Origin: Bacteroidota bacterium
GTDB taxonomy: Bacteria; Bacteroidota; Bacteroidia; Bacteroidales; Dysgonomonadaceae
Length of the DNA: 64,000 nt
Assembly: GCA_023388315.1 (NCBI GenBank)
Contig: JAEWGM010000002.1
Location: forward strand, 19,114 to 83,113
Direction: 5' to 3'
This document shows, in pieces, positions 33,933-41,917 of this stretch (within the stretch, counting starts at the first letter, position 1; each line of letters opens with the position of its first letter). Below the pieces are notes generated by a model. That model searched no databases. It was given only the letters and a program-made list of their open reading frames with translations, and was not told the origin of the DNA. Position numbers and translations under genes: made by a program.

Positions 33933-34379
33933 ATGAGCAATTTCCGTCAAATATTTTATCACATCGTTTTTAGCACGAAGAACAGAGTTCCCGCCATCGA
34001 TGAAAAACATGAAACCGATTTATACAAATACATTTGGGGAATTATTAAAAACAAAAAATGCGTATTGTATCGTATCAACGGAATGCCCGACCACTTGCAT
34101 ATCTTTTCGGATTTGCATCCGAGCATTTGTTTAAGCGATTTTGTGAAAGACATAAAAATAGCGAGCAACTTATGGATCAAGCAAAGCGGAAACTTCCCTT
34201 ATTTTGAGGCTTGGCAAAACGGTTATGGCGCTTTCACTTATTCAGTCCGTGAGAAAAAAATGGTAATGAATTATATTCGCAATCAAAAAGAACATCACAA
34301 AACAGAAAATTATAAAACGGAGTTTCGGCGCCTTTTACAAGAAAACGAGGTTGTTTTTGATGAAAAATATTTGTTATAA
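33933..34379 (+). mobile_element. REP-associated tyrosine transposase (RAYT, IS200-like)
   Basis: A 148-aa single-domain HUH transposase of the IS200/RAYT type. The HUH motif is H-L-H in GMPDHLHIF, and the catalytic Tyr is in MNYIRNQKEHH. It begins MSNFRQIFYHIVFSTKNRVP, typical of the family. RAYTs process REP palindromes; here palindromic blocks lie on both sides, and a 3' fragment of the gene lies upstream. Whether it is still active is not known, but the frame and both motifs are intact. Confidence 0.9.
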
Positions 34380-34600
34380 CATTCAACCCTTTGCAGGGTT
34401 GTGTTGTTTTATTGCCATATGACCGTATGTTTCACATACGGCTATGGCTGTTTAACCCATTCGGGTTTAATTCCTTCGCTGTAAAAATTATTATCATCTT
34501 AACCCGAATGGGTTAAATTAAAATAGCCATAGGCGCAAACCTATGGAAAATAAATAAAAACATACACCATCAACCCGTAGGGTTGAACAAAAAATCAACA
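34380..34600. repeat. REP block and repeat unit (copy 2), leader of the regulator gene
   Basis: The three palindromes of 33350-33445 recur, then one 182-bp-type unit from TCGCT at 34476. The unit's last hairpin, CAACCC-gta-GGGTTG (34571-34585), ends 15 bp before the ATG of the Crp/Fnr-like gene, so the element forms the leader of that mRNA. Confidence 0.75.
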
Positions 34601-35215
34601 ATGATGCCGATGCCAAAAAAAATGCATAAATCCAATGCAATTACCAAAGAACAACTGCTGAGTGCGGTATATCGGCATCCGCTGATCACTGAAATGGATT
34701 TGGAAAAAATTTGCCGTGCACACGAAAAAATAGCTTTTAAGAAAAACAGTTTTCTACTGAAAAACGGTGAAACCGCCAGTGAATATTTCATCGTCGAAAG
34801 TGGTTTAATGCGTTCTTTTGTAACAGATACAGAAGGACATGACATTACAACCAATTTTTTTGGTGAAGGCGAAATCGTTATCGAAGTGTCTTCACTTTTT
34901 CAGCGAATCCCTACCCGTGAAAACATCCAAGCCCTTACCAATTGCATCTGTTGGAAAATAGATTATGATGCATTTCAACAGCTTTATCATTCCATCAAAG
35001 GTTTTAGCGAATGGGGGCGCGGTTGGATGGCGGGTGAGTTGTTCCGTTTCAAGCAACGATCGATGGAAATGATTGCAGAATCGGCAACCACCCGCTACCT
35101 GAAACTCATCAAAGAAAAGCCACACGTTATCCAACAAGCGCCACTGAAACACATCGCCACTTATTTGGGCGTTACAGATACATCACTCAGCCGCATTCGA
35201 AAAGAAATGATATAA
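34601..35215 (+). CDS. Crp/Fnr family transcriptional regulator
   Basis: A 204-aa regulator. Residues ~25-130 are the cyclic-nucleotide-binding-like beta roll (KKNSFLLKNGETASEYFIVESGLMRSF). The C-terminal winged helix contains APLKHIATYLGVTDTSLSRIRKEMI. No Fnr-type cysteine cluster is present, so oxygen sensing by Fe-S is unlikely; cAMP-contact residues are not evident. The ATG at 34601 is the first in frame after the hairpin, with further ATGs at 34604, 34610 and 34622. The first ~20 codons are duplicated in the upstream repeat array. A TTGTC-N4-GACAA inverted repeat lies just downstream. Confidence 0.88.
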   Translation: MMPMPKKMHKSNAITKEQLLSAVYRHPLITEMDLEKICRAHEKIAFKKNSFLLKNGETASEYFIVESGLMRSFVTDTEGHDITTNFFGEGEIVIEVSSLFQRIPTRENIQALTNCICWKIDYDAFQQLYHSIKGFSEWGRGWMAGELFRFKQRSMEMIAESATTRYLKLIKEKPHVIQQAPLKHIATYLGVTDTSLSRIRKEMI

Positions 35216-35264
35216 AAGAATCGCTTTTTTCGATGTTGATGACTATCTGTTTGTAAAACAAAAA

Positions 35265-35280
35265 CTTGTCATAAGACAAG
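35265..35280. promoter_or_regulatory. Crp/Fnr-like operator (CTTGTC-N4-GACAAG)
   Basis: A perfect 6-bp inverted repeat with 4-base spacer, CTTGTCATAAGACAAG. Its half-site geometry is that of Fnr boxes (TTGAT-N4-ATCAA). It lies 50 bp after the Crp/Fnr-like gene and 155 bp before the VOC gene, so it may be the regulator's own target. Inference from form and position only. Confidence 0.5.
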
Positions 35281-35378
35281 AAATTCCCGGTCTGTAAACT
35301 TTTTTATACGGCCTTCTGTTTAGAAGAGGAAATGGATAAAACCTATTGATAACCATCAAATAAAAAATCAATCAAATT

Positions 35379-35438
35379 ATGTTACAGCAAGTAAAAACAA
35401 ACGCGTTTATTAATGCGTATAAAGAAAGGACACGATGA
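35379..35438 (+). CDS. Possible 19-codon leader ORF coupled to the VOC gene
   Basis: ATG at 35379 opens a short frame, MLQQVKTNAFINAYKERTR, whose TGA overlaps the ATG of the next gene as ATGA. An AGAAAGGA sequence just inside it would serve as ribosome-binding site for the VOC gene. It may be a coupled leader peptide or chance. Confidence 0.4.
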   Translation: MLQQVKTNAFINAYKERTR

Positions 35439-36274
35439 ACAATTCTATTTATCCTTGCATTTGGAGCAATAATAATGCCCGGGAAATGGCCGATTTTTAT
35501 TGTGCAGTATTTCCTGAAACAAAAATATCGGAAGAAAATCCGGTAGTAGTTACATTGAAAATATTCGGACAGAAACTGATGTTGCTTAACGGCGGCGATA
35601 ATTTCAAGCCCAATCCATCTATTTCGTTGATGTATTTAACTACTTCGCCTCAAGAAGTGGAGTCGATCTATGCCGAACTGATAGTCGGCGGAATGGCGCT
35701 TATGCCGCTCGGCAACTATCCATTTAGCGAAAAATATGGTTGGGTGGAAGACAAATACGGCGTTTCGTGGCAGTTATACACCGGAAAAGCGGAAGATATC
35801 ATTCAAACAATAGTTCCCACATTGATGTTTGTGGGCGAAAATAATGGCAAGGCTTCGGAAGCGGCAAGTTTTTATACTTCGTTATTCCCGAATTCGGCTT
35901 TGCGCGGAGCAATGCACTACGGCGCTGAAAGCGGCGAACCTGAAACAAACGTGCAGCATGGCGAGTTTTTGATTAACAATTACTTGTTGATGATGATGGA
36001 CAGTTCCATTGACCATAAATTCTCTTTTACCGAAGGGGTGTCTTTGGTAGTGGAATGCGATTCTCAGGAGGAAATTAACAGGTATTGGGAAGAGTTCACG
36101 TCCAACGGTGGCAAAGAAAGTCAGTGTGGGTGGCTTAAAGACCGGTTTGGTATGAATTGGCAGATTGTTCCCGCGCAACTTGCCGAATGGTTAAAGCAAT
36201 CGCCCAAAGTAATGGACGAAGTGTTGAAAATGAAAAAAATAGATATTGAAAAGTTGAAAGGCGCCATCGGATAG
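35435..36274 (+). CDS. Tandem VOC/PhnB-like domain protein
   Basis: A 279-aa protein of two similar VOC (glyoxalase/3-demethylubiquinone methyltransferase-like, PhnB type) domains. The first begins YPCIWSNNNAREMADFYCAVFP and ends YGWVEDKYGVSWQLY; the second begins TLMFVGENNGKASEAASFYTSLFP and ends WLKDRFGMNWQIVP. No substrate is known; such proteins are often stress-linked. First gene of a run of four small genes. Confidence 0.88.
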   Translation: MNNSIYPCIWSNNNAREMADFYCAVFPETKISEENPVVVTLKIFGQKLMLLNGGDNFKPNPSISLMYLTTSPQEVESIYAELIVGGMALMPLGNYPFSEKYGWVEDKYGVSWQLYTGKAEDIIQTIVPTLMFVGENNGKASEAASFYTSLFPNSALRGAMHYGAESGEPETNVQHGEFLINNYLLMMMDSSIDHKFSFTEGVSLVVECDSQEEINRYWEEFTSNGGKESQCGWLKDRFGMNWQIVPAQLAEWLKQSPKVMDEVLKMKKIDIEKLKGAIG

Positions 36275-36303
36275 ATGGATAACAATTTGTGAAAAAGACC
36301 GTT

Positions 36304-36345
36304 AAGTCAATCTCATTCAATCTCTCTCATTCTTATTCAAATAAA
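36304..36345. repeat. Heptad-like repeat before the second VOC gene
   Basis: tctcatt, caatctc, tctcatt, cttattc in register from 36311. Period 7 with tctcatt repeated 14 bp apart. It lies in the leader of the gene at 36381. Confidence 0.5.
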
Positions 36346-36380
36346 AATCATATTTACAAACATTTTAAATTTTAAAAATC

Positions 36381-36800
36381 ATGGCAAAATTAAATCCGTA
36401 CCTCAGTTTCGATGGTACTTGTGAAGAAGCATTCAATTTTTACAAATCCGTTTTTGGCGGAGAGTTTCAAGGTGACATTACCCGGTTAAAAGAAGTGCCG
36501 GGAATGGAATTTTCTGAAGAGGACAAAGAGCGTGTTATGCACGTGTCACTTCCCGTGGGCAATGACCTTTTAATGGGTTCCGATACTTTTCCCGGACAGC
36601 CTTTTACGCAAGGAAACAACAATTATGTGAGCATTTTCCCCGAAAGCAGAGAAGAAGCTGACCGCTTGTTTGGCGCGCTTTCCGAAGGCGGAGAAGTGGA
36701 AATGTCGATGGAAGAACAATTTTGGGGCGATTATTTCGGAAGCTTGAAAGATCGATTCGGTATTTATTGGATGGTGAATTACAATCAAGAAAATCTGTAG
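36381..36800 (+). CDS. VOC family protein (PhnB-like)
   Basis: A 139-aa single VOC domain: MAKLNPYLSFDGTCEEAFNFY, FGGEFQGDITRL, DLLMGSDTFP, and a final LKDRFGIYWMVNYN. It belongs to the PhnB/3-demethylubiquinone-9 methyltransferase-like subgroup. Function unknown. The next gene starts after 6 bp, so they are co-transcribed. Confidence 0.9.
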   Translation: MAKLNPYLSFDGTCEEAFNFYKSVFGGEFQGDITRLKEVPGMEFSEEDKERVMHVSLPVGNDLLMGSDTFPGQPFTQGNNNYVSIFPESREEADRLFGALSEGGEVEMSMEEQFWGDYFGSLKDRFGIYWMVNYNQENL

Positions 36801-36806
36801 AAAATA

Positions 36807-37232
36807 ATGGAAATTAAAACAATTGATCAGAAAATAGAAATAAATGCTCCGGCAGATAAAGTGTGGAAAGTACTTTGGAATAGAGATAGTTATGAAGAAT
36901 GGACATCGGCTTATTCACAAGGCTCACATTATACGGGAGAAATAGAGGCAGGAAATGTAATACAGTTTTTATCAGCCGATAAAACCGGAATGCAAAGTAA
37001 GGTAATTCGAAAAGTGGATAATAGAGAAATGGTTTTCGAACACACTCACGAAATTTTGAATGGAGAATTGGGCAATAAACTGGGAAACTTGGAAGAAAGT
37101 TATCTTCTGGGAGAGAACGAGGGAAAAACCACTTTACATATTAAAAGCGATATGCCCACCGAATATTTCACAGCAATAGATGAGGCAACTAAAGATGCAT
37201 TAAAAATAATAAAAGATTTATCGGAAAAATAG
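36807..37232 (+). CDS. SRPBCC (START-like) domain protein
   Basis: A 141-aa protein with the helix-grip fold pattern IDQKIEINAPADKVWKVLWNRDSYEEW, then EIEAGNVIQFLS and a C-terminal helix ATKDALKIIKDLSEK. Similar to AHSA1/SRPBCC proteins that bind hydrophobic ligands. Function unknown. Sits between two VOC genes in the same short operon (gaps of 6 and 23 bp). Confidence 0.85.
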   Translation: MEIKTIDQKIEINAPADKVWKVLWNRDSYEEWTSAYSQGSHYTGEIEAGNVIQFLSADKTGMQSKVIRKVDNREMVFEHTHEILNGELGNKLGNLEESYLLGENEGKTTLHIKSDMPTEYFTAIDEATKDALKIIKDLSEK

Positions 37233-37255
37233 CCGGGCCTTTAAAAAATAAATTT

Positions 37256-37660
37256 ATGGAAAATTTAAAGTATTATGCAGTTGGATGGTTTGAAATCTAT
37301 GTTCAGGACATAGAAAGGGCCAAGAAGTTTTACGAAGAAGTGTTTCAAATGGAATTGACCGATTTGGACGACCCAAGAGAATCGACAAGAGACAATGAGA
37401 TGAAGATGGTAGCGTTCCCATATTCAATGGAAGATTTGCCGGGAGCAACGGGCGCGTTGGTCCAGATGGAAGGAATGTCGAGTGGAGGAAACAGTACCAT
37501 TGTCTATTTCAGCTCGTTGGATTGTTCCGTGGAAGAAGGAAGGGCAGTTGCCGCAGGCGGAAAAGTGGTGAAATCCAAAATGTCCATCGGTGAGCACGGT
37601 TTTATGTCGCTTATCCAAGATACGGAGGGAAATATGGTCGGTATTCATTCAATGAAATAA
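37256..37660 (+). CDS. VOC family protein (glyoxalase-like)
   Basis: A 134-aa VOC domain: YAVGWFEIYVQDIERAKKFYEEVFQ, GATGALVQMEG, VYFSSLDCSVEEGRAVAAGGKVV, and the closing FMSLIQDTEGNMVGIHS with the metal-site Glu region. Last gene of the VOC/SRPBCC run, followed by a bidirectional terminator. Confidence 0.9.
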   Translation: MENLKYYAVGWFEIYVQDIERAKKFYEEVFQMELTDLDDPRESTRDNEMKMVAFPYSMEDLPGATGALVQMEGMSSGGNSTIVYFSSLDCSVEEGRAVAAGGKVVKSKMSIGEHGFMSLIQDTEGNMVGIHSMK

Positions 37661-37678
37661 CCTTCCCCAAGGCTAAAC

Positions 37679-37717
37679 AAAAAAGGTTGCCCCTACATTT
37701 TTAAAGGCAACCTTTTT
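37679..37717. terminator. Bidirectional terminator between convergent genes
   Basis: AAAAGGTTGCC (37681-37691) pairs with GGCAACCTTTT (37706-37716), with A/T runs on both sides. It serves the VOC run (+) and the lipocalin gene (-). Confidence 0.8.
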
Positions 37718-37738
37718 CAATAATCACAAAACCGCCAT

Positions 37739-38284
37739 TTATCGGTTTCCGTGTTCTACCCAAATAAAGCGGCTTACATCGTAACCCAACGATGCTGCTT
37801 TTTTGAGGTATTTTTCCTTTATTGCCTCCGGCATATCGGGGGTGCGAGAGAGAAACCAAATGTAGTTTTTGTTTTTCCCCACTACCAGCGCGTGTTTATA
37901 GTCGTCGTCTATTTCAATTATGTTGTAAGGCGCATAAAACGGGCCAAAGAAAGAAACTTTTAGCCGTCCCACATTGGGTGTTGAAACAAATTTGGCAACG
38001 CCTTCGGCATCCATCCATTTGTTCTTCTCGTAGTTATAGCCGCGGTTCACCACTTTTATGGTGTTGTCGTCATTCAGGGAATAATCAGCGGTGTTGTTGT
38101 CCAAATTTCTTTCGAAAATGTAATCGAAACGGGCAATTTCATACCATTTTCCTAAATATTTTTCCGGTTCGAGATCGGTTACCGGCTCTGCGCCCTTTGG
38201 CACGGCCGTGCAGGAGTTGAAGAAAAGCGCCGAACCCAACGCCAAAGTAGTGCCTGCAAGCAATAAAATCTGTTTTTTGTTCAT
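37739..38284 (-). CDS. Lipocalin family lipoprotein (Blc-like)
   Basis: A 181-aa lipocalin. Lipoprotein signal MNKKQILLLAGTTLALGSALFFNSC, then the lipocalin motif LGKWYEIARFDYIFERNLDN and GPFYAPYNIIEIDDDYKHALV, ending YLKKAASLGYD. Relatives such as Blc bind lysophospholipids at the outer membrane and respond to envelope stress. Confidence 0.92.
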   Translation of the reverse strand: MNKKQILLLAGTTLALGSALFFNSCTAVPKGAEPVTDLEPEKYLGKWYEIARFDYIFERNLDNNTADYSLNDDNTIKVVNRGYNYEKNKWMDAEGVAKFVSTPNVGRLKVSFFGPFYAPYNIIEIDDDYKHALVVGKNKNYIWFLSRTPDMPEAIKEKYLKKAASLGYDVSRFIWVEHGNR

Positions 38285-38338
38285 AATTTGAATATTAGCT
38301 GAGTTGATTGATTTAATTTTTCTGATAAAGCCTGTTTC

Positions 38339-38689
38339 TTAGTTTCTCAAAATCTTTTCCATTGCTTTTCCTTTCGCCAATTCATCGATGAGCTTGTCTA
38401 AGTAACGGATATTTCGCATCAGTTCGTCTTCTATTTCCTCCACCCGATACCCGCAGATAACACCTGTAATTTTCGATGCATTTTTGTTTATGTGTGGTGC
38501 CTGGGTGAAGAAGGTTTCAATATCAACATGTGTGTTGATTTGCTCTTTAAGTGCTTTTTCGTCATATCCGGTCAGCCAAAAAATAATGGTATTTACTTCT
38601 TCCTTTGTCCGTCCTTTTTTCTCTGCTTTTTGTATGTACAGCGGATAAACGGTTGAAAAAGGCATCTTGAATAGTTTTTGGTTTTTCAT
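38339..38689 (-). CDS. DUF2200 family protein
   Basis: A 116-aa protein: KMPFSTVYPLYIQKAEKKGRT, TKEEVNTIIFWLTGYDEKAL, and ICGYRVEEIEDELMRNIRYLDKLIDELAKGK. This is the DUF2200 pattern. The start at 38689 gives MKNQKLFKMPF, the family N-terminus; an upstream in-frame start would overlap the neighbour. Function unknown. It follows the aldo/keto reductase gene by 10 bp on the same strand. Confidence 0.85.
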   Translation of the reverse strand: MKNQKLFKMPFSTVYPLYIQKAEKKGRTKEEVNTIIFWLTGYDEKALKEQINTHVDIETFFTQAPHINKNASKITGVICGYRVEEIEDELMRNIRYLDKLIDELAKGKAMEKILRN

Positions 38690-38699
38690 ACAACTGTTT

Positions 38700-39677
38700 C
38701 TATGTCCTTGGTTCAAAGAACGGATAATCCTTTACGGCAAGGAATTCGGTGTTGAGCAGCGATTTTTCTTTTTTCGATAACGGACGCTCCAGAATTTCCC
38801 CGATATGATCCACACAAAACGCGAAATTGCGAAAATCGCCGGGCGGAATAATCACATCCGCACCGCTTTGAAACGTGTATTTAAGTGCGGCAACGCCTAA
38901 TGCCGTGTTTCTCACATCGATGGGTTTACACCACGATTTTGGATAAGGTTTGCGCTCTTCTTCGTTAATCCATTTACGATGGATAAGCCCTTTAATGGCC
39001 AATACGCCCATCCCGCGCCGCTTGGCATCCTGCACGGCGCCGGCGCCCCAACCATCGCGCATAATCATTTGCCAGTTGGTGGGGAACATAATGGTGTCGA
39101 AATCGTACATTGACATCGCGCGCAAGGCTTGTTCTTGCGAATGCGCCGAAAACCCCACTTTGCGAATACGTCCGCGTTGTTTTTCTTTCTCAATCATTTC
39201 CATAACGCCATCCGGCCCGAAGGCTTTGTCCACATCTTCTGCCGTACTCAAGCTGTGTAGTTGATAAACATCGAAATAATCGGTATGAAGCAGTTTGAGC
39301 GATTCTTCGAACTCTTTTTCGGCGTCTTTGCGCAACCGCTGTGTGGTTTTGGTAGCTAAGTAATTGTCGTTTCGGAAAGGTTTTAACGATAATCCTAACT
39401 TCTCCTGCGCATCGCCATAGGTTGGCGCCACATCAAAATAATTAATGCCCCGATCCAGCGCCCATGCCACGTAATTGTTTGAAGCGTCTTGGCCGTCGCG
39501 CATCGATACGATACCGCCATAAACTACGGGAAACACCTCAAATCCGGTTTTTCCGAGTGTGCGTTTTTTCACGTTGGGCAACCTATGGGTATCGGCAACG
39601 ATAGCGGAAGCTTTTCCTGTCGTACCCAGCGCTACCGCGCCCGCAACGCTTCGTTTAATAAATTCTCGTTTGTTCAT
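38700..39677 (-). CDS. Aldo/keto reductase with a Tat-like signal
   Basis: A 325-aa protein. N-terminal MNKREFIKRSVAGAVALGTT has the FIKRS plus Ala/Gly pattern of a twin-arginine-like export signal (KR rather than RR). The AKR barrel has the catalytic Asp/Tyr in NYFDVAPTYGDAQEKLG, Lys in YLATKTTQR and His in DVYQLHS. The ATG at 39677 is chosen because an upstream in-frame ATG would bury the signal. Physiological substrate unknown. Confidence 0.88.
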   Translation of the reverse strand: MNKREFIKRSVAGAVALGTTGKASAIVADTHRLPNVKKRTLGKTGFEVFPVVYGGIVSMRDGQDASNNYVAWALDRGINYFDVAPTYGDAQEKLGLSLKPFRNDNYLATKTTQRLRKDAEKEFEESLKLLHTDYFDVYQLHSLSTAEDVDKAFGPDGVMEMIEKEKQRGRIRKVGFSAHSQEQALRAMSMYDFDTIMFPTNWQMIMRDGWGAGAVQDAKRRGMGVLAIKGLIHRKWINEEERKPYPKSWCKPIDVRNTALGVAALKYTFQSGADVIIPPGDFRNFAFCVDHIGEILERPLSKKEKSLLNTEFLAVKDYPFFEPRT

Positions 39678-39731
39678 GCCTGCTGGTTTTTTGATTTTTT
39701 CTTTATGAATGGGGAATGAGGTTTGCAACTT

Positions 39732-40994
39732 TTATTTCTTTGCAATCCGATACAATCTGCCTTCATCGGTCACTGCGTATAGCGCGCCGTCTTTGCCATC
39801 GGCAACATCGCGAAAGCGTTGATTTTCGTTGGCGAGCAAGCGCTCTTCGCCAACTACTTTGTTGTCTTTCAACACAATTCGCGCGATGTGTTTGCTGTTT
39901 AATCCACCGATAAACAAGTTGTTTTGCCATTCGGGAATTGCGTCAGACGTATAAAACGCCATACCGCTAGGCGACAGTACCGGATCCCAATAATAAACGG
40001 GTTGTTCCATTCCCTCTTTTTGCGTGGCACCGCCACTAATAATATTTCCGTTATACTCAATTCCATATGTAATATCGGGCCATCCGTAATTTTTCCCCGG
40101 TTTAATGAGGTTGAGTTCATCGCCGCCGCGTGGCCCCATTTCGCTCAGCCACAAGTCGCCTGTAGTGGGATGAATGTCCAATCCTTGCGCATTTCTATGT
40201 CCGTAGCTGTAAATTTCGGGCAAAGCGCCATCGGTGTTGATGAATGGGTTTCCATCAACGGGTTTGCCTTCTGGAGTAATGTGCACCACCTTGCCGTGCC
40301 CCGTGTTTAGCAACTGCGCGTTGGGGCGTGTTCGCAGGTCGGAACGCTCGCCGGTGGAAACGAAAATATTCCCGTTTTTATCGAAAACAATGCGGCTGCC
40401 AAAGTGCATACTGTTGTCGAAATACGGAATGGCGCGGTAGATTATCTGAAAATTTTCTATTTTGGTTTCGTCATCCGAAAGTTTTCCTTTGCCAACGGCT
40501 GTGAGAGAGCCTTGGTTTGTTTTTTCGGCCAACGTGAAATAAAGCATTTTACTGGTAGCAAAATCGGGCGCGGGCGCCACATCCAACAATCCGCCTTGGC
40601 TGCGGTTATCAACTTCGGGAAATCCCGTAATTTTCTCGCCCACAACGCCATCGGTTGTAGCAATGCGCATGGTACCGGCTTTTTCGGTAATCACCAATCG
40701 TCCATCAGGCAGCACGGTTACCGCCCACGGACTCGACAATCCACTTGCTATAACGGCCGCTTCGTACGAGGTGGTGGTTTTAACGCCGGCAATTCGCGTT
40801 TGTCCTTCAAAAGCAGGTTTATAATCGGTGTTTGCTTTGTTTGTTTCTACGGGTGGAAGTGTCCCTTCTTGGGGTTGACCCGGGGTTTGTTCTGTGATAG
40901 GTTCGTCGTTTTTATTTTCTTTTTGTTCGCTGCACGATGCCGATGTTAAAAACAACGCTAAAGCCATCATTGCTAAAATGTTAAAATACTTCAT
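39732..40994 (-). CDS. PQQ-dependent sugar dehydrogenase-like lipoprotein
   Basis: A 420-aa protein with lipoprotein signal MKYFNILAMMALALFLTSASC and a Glu/Pro/Thr-rich linker. It is a six-bladed propeller of the GDH/Yli family: LSSPWAVTVLPDGRLVITEKAG, GGLLDVAPAPDF, SYGHRNAQGLDIHP, WLSEMGPRGGDELNLI and GMAFYTSDAIPEW. Known relatives oxidise aldoses with PQQ. No PQQ biosynthesis genes are in the window, so cofactor supply is open. Confidence 0.9.
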   Translation of the reverse strand: MKYFNILAMMALALFLTSASCSEQKENKNDEPITEQTPGQPQEGTLPPVETNKANTDYKPAFEGQTRIAGVKTTTSYEAAVIASGLSSPWAVTVLPDGRLVITEKAGTMRIATTDGVVGEKITGFPEVDNRSQGGLLDVAPAPDFATSKMLYFTLAEKTNQGSLTAVGKGKLSDDETKIENFQIIYRAIPYFDNSMHFGSRIVFDKNGNIFVSTGERSDLRTRPNAQLLNTGHGKVVHITPEGKPVDGNPFINTDGALPEIYSYGHRNAQGLDIHPTTGDLWLSEMGPRGGDELNLIKPGKNYGWPDITYGIEYNGNIISGGATQKEGMEQPVYYWDPVLSPSGMAFYTSDAIPEWQNNLFIGGLNSKHIARIVLKDNKVVGEERLLANENQRFRDVADGKDGALYAVTDEGRLYRIAKK

Positions 40995-41092
40995 ATCTGC
41001 GATTTTTATTTGTTACGGTTTGAATAATTGTAACAAACTAATTTACAGAATGGTTTAGAAATATTAGTTAAAATATGGATGGCAACGACTAT

Positions 41093-41917
41093 TTACCTAA
41101 AGTTATCGGCCATTGACTTCAACAGTTTTTCAGGCGACATTTCGGGTACAATCATTCTGCGCACGGTTTGCAACGGATAGATTGAATCGCGTTTCGACAT
41201 TAGGATAAACGATAAATCGAAATAATTGGCGAGTTCTTTGGCCGCTTCGTGGTTGTACACGCCATTGGGATATGCCCAATAGTTCACGGATTGGCCGATG
41301 ATTTGTTCCAATTTCTTTTTTGGAGCAATCACTTGAGTTTTCCACGAGGTAGAATCGGTATATTTGGTGGCTATTACGTGATCCCAACTGTGCAACCCTA
41401 CGGTGTGCCCGCGCTCGACCATTTCGGCAATTTGCCCGGTTGACATATAACCTTTCTTGTTGTATGTTACGGTCATAATAAAAAACGCGCCGCGAAAGTT
41501 GTGTTTTTCCAATTCGGGTGCGGCAATTTCAATATGTTCAACGCGTGAGTCGTCAAACGTAATCATAAAAGATTTTTCAGGTAACTCGCTGTTAAATAGC
41601 AAGTAATCGAATAGTTGATCCGGAAGAATAGCGGTGTAACCACTGTCGGCCAACGTTTGCAAATGCGCCGCGAATGTCTTTGGCGAAACGGAATAAGCAT
41701 CGCTCCGTCCTTCTGCGATGCGATGATAGCAGAGAATAGGAATTTCCGGTTTGGCGAGTATTTGTTCCGCGGTGTTGGGCCGCTTTTCTTGCAATGCAAC
41801 TTCTTGTGTATTTGAGGTTTCCGCTGATTTGCTTTCGTACGAGTTTTTATTTTCTTGGTGGCAGGAAAAGAGGAGAAGCAGAAAATAAAGAAGTAAATGT
41901 GATTTGCATTTAATCAT
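41093..41917 (-). CDS. Polysaccharide deacetylase (NodB-type) lipoprotein
   Basis: A 274-aa lipoprotein (MIKCKSHLLLYFLLLLFSC). NodB homology: ITFDDSRVEHIEIA supplies the Asp pair and HSWDH the zinc histidines (H-x3-H). Acts on acetylated surface glycans, possibly PNAG-like or peptidoglycan. The ATG at 41917 overlaps the end of the nuclease gene by 8 bp and gives a clean signal peptide; an ATG at 41932 would add five residues. Confidence 0.88.
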   Translation of the reverse strand: MIKCKSHLLLYFLLLLFSCHQENKNSYESKSAETSNTQEVALQEKRPNTAEQILAKPEIPILCYHRIAEGRSDAYSVSPKTFAAHLQTLADSGYTAILPDQLFDYLLFNSELPEKSFMITFDDSRVEHIEIAAPELEKHNFRGAFFIMTVTYNKKGYMSTGQIAEMVERGHTVGLHSWDHVIATKYTDSTSWKTQVIAPKKKLEQIIGQSVNYWAYPNGVYNHEAAKELANYFDLSFILMSKRDSIYPLQTVRRMIVPEMSPEKLLKSMADNFR

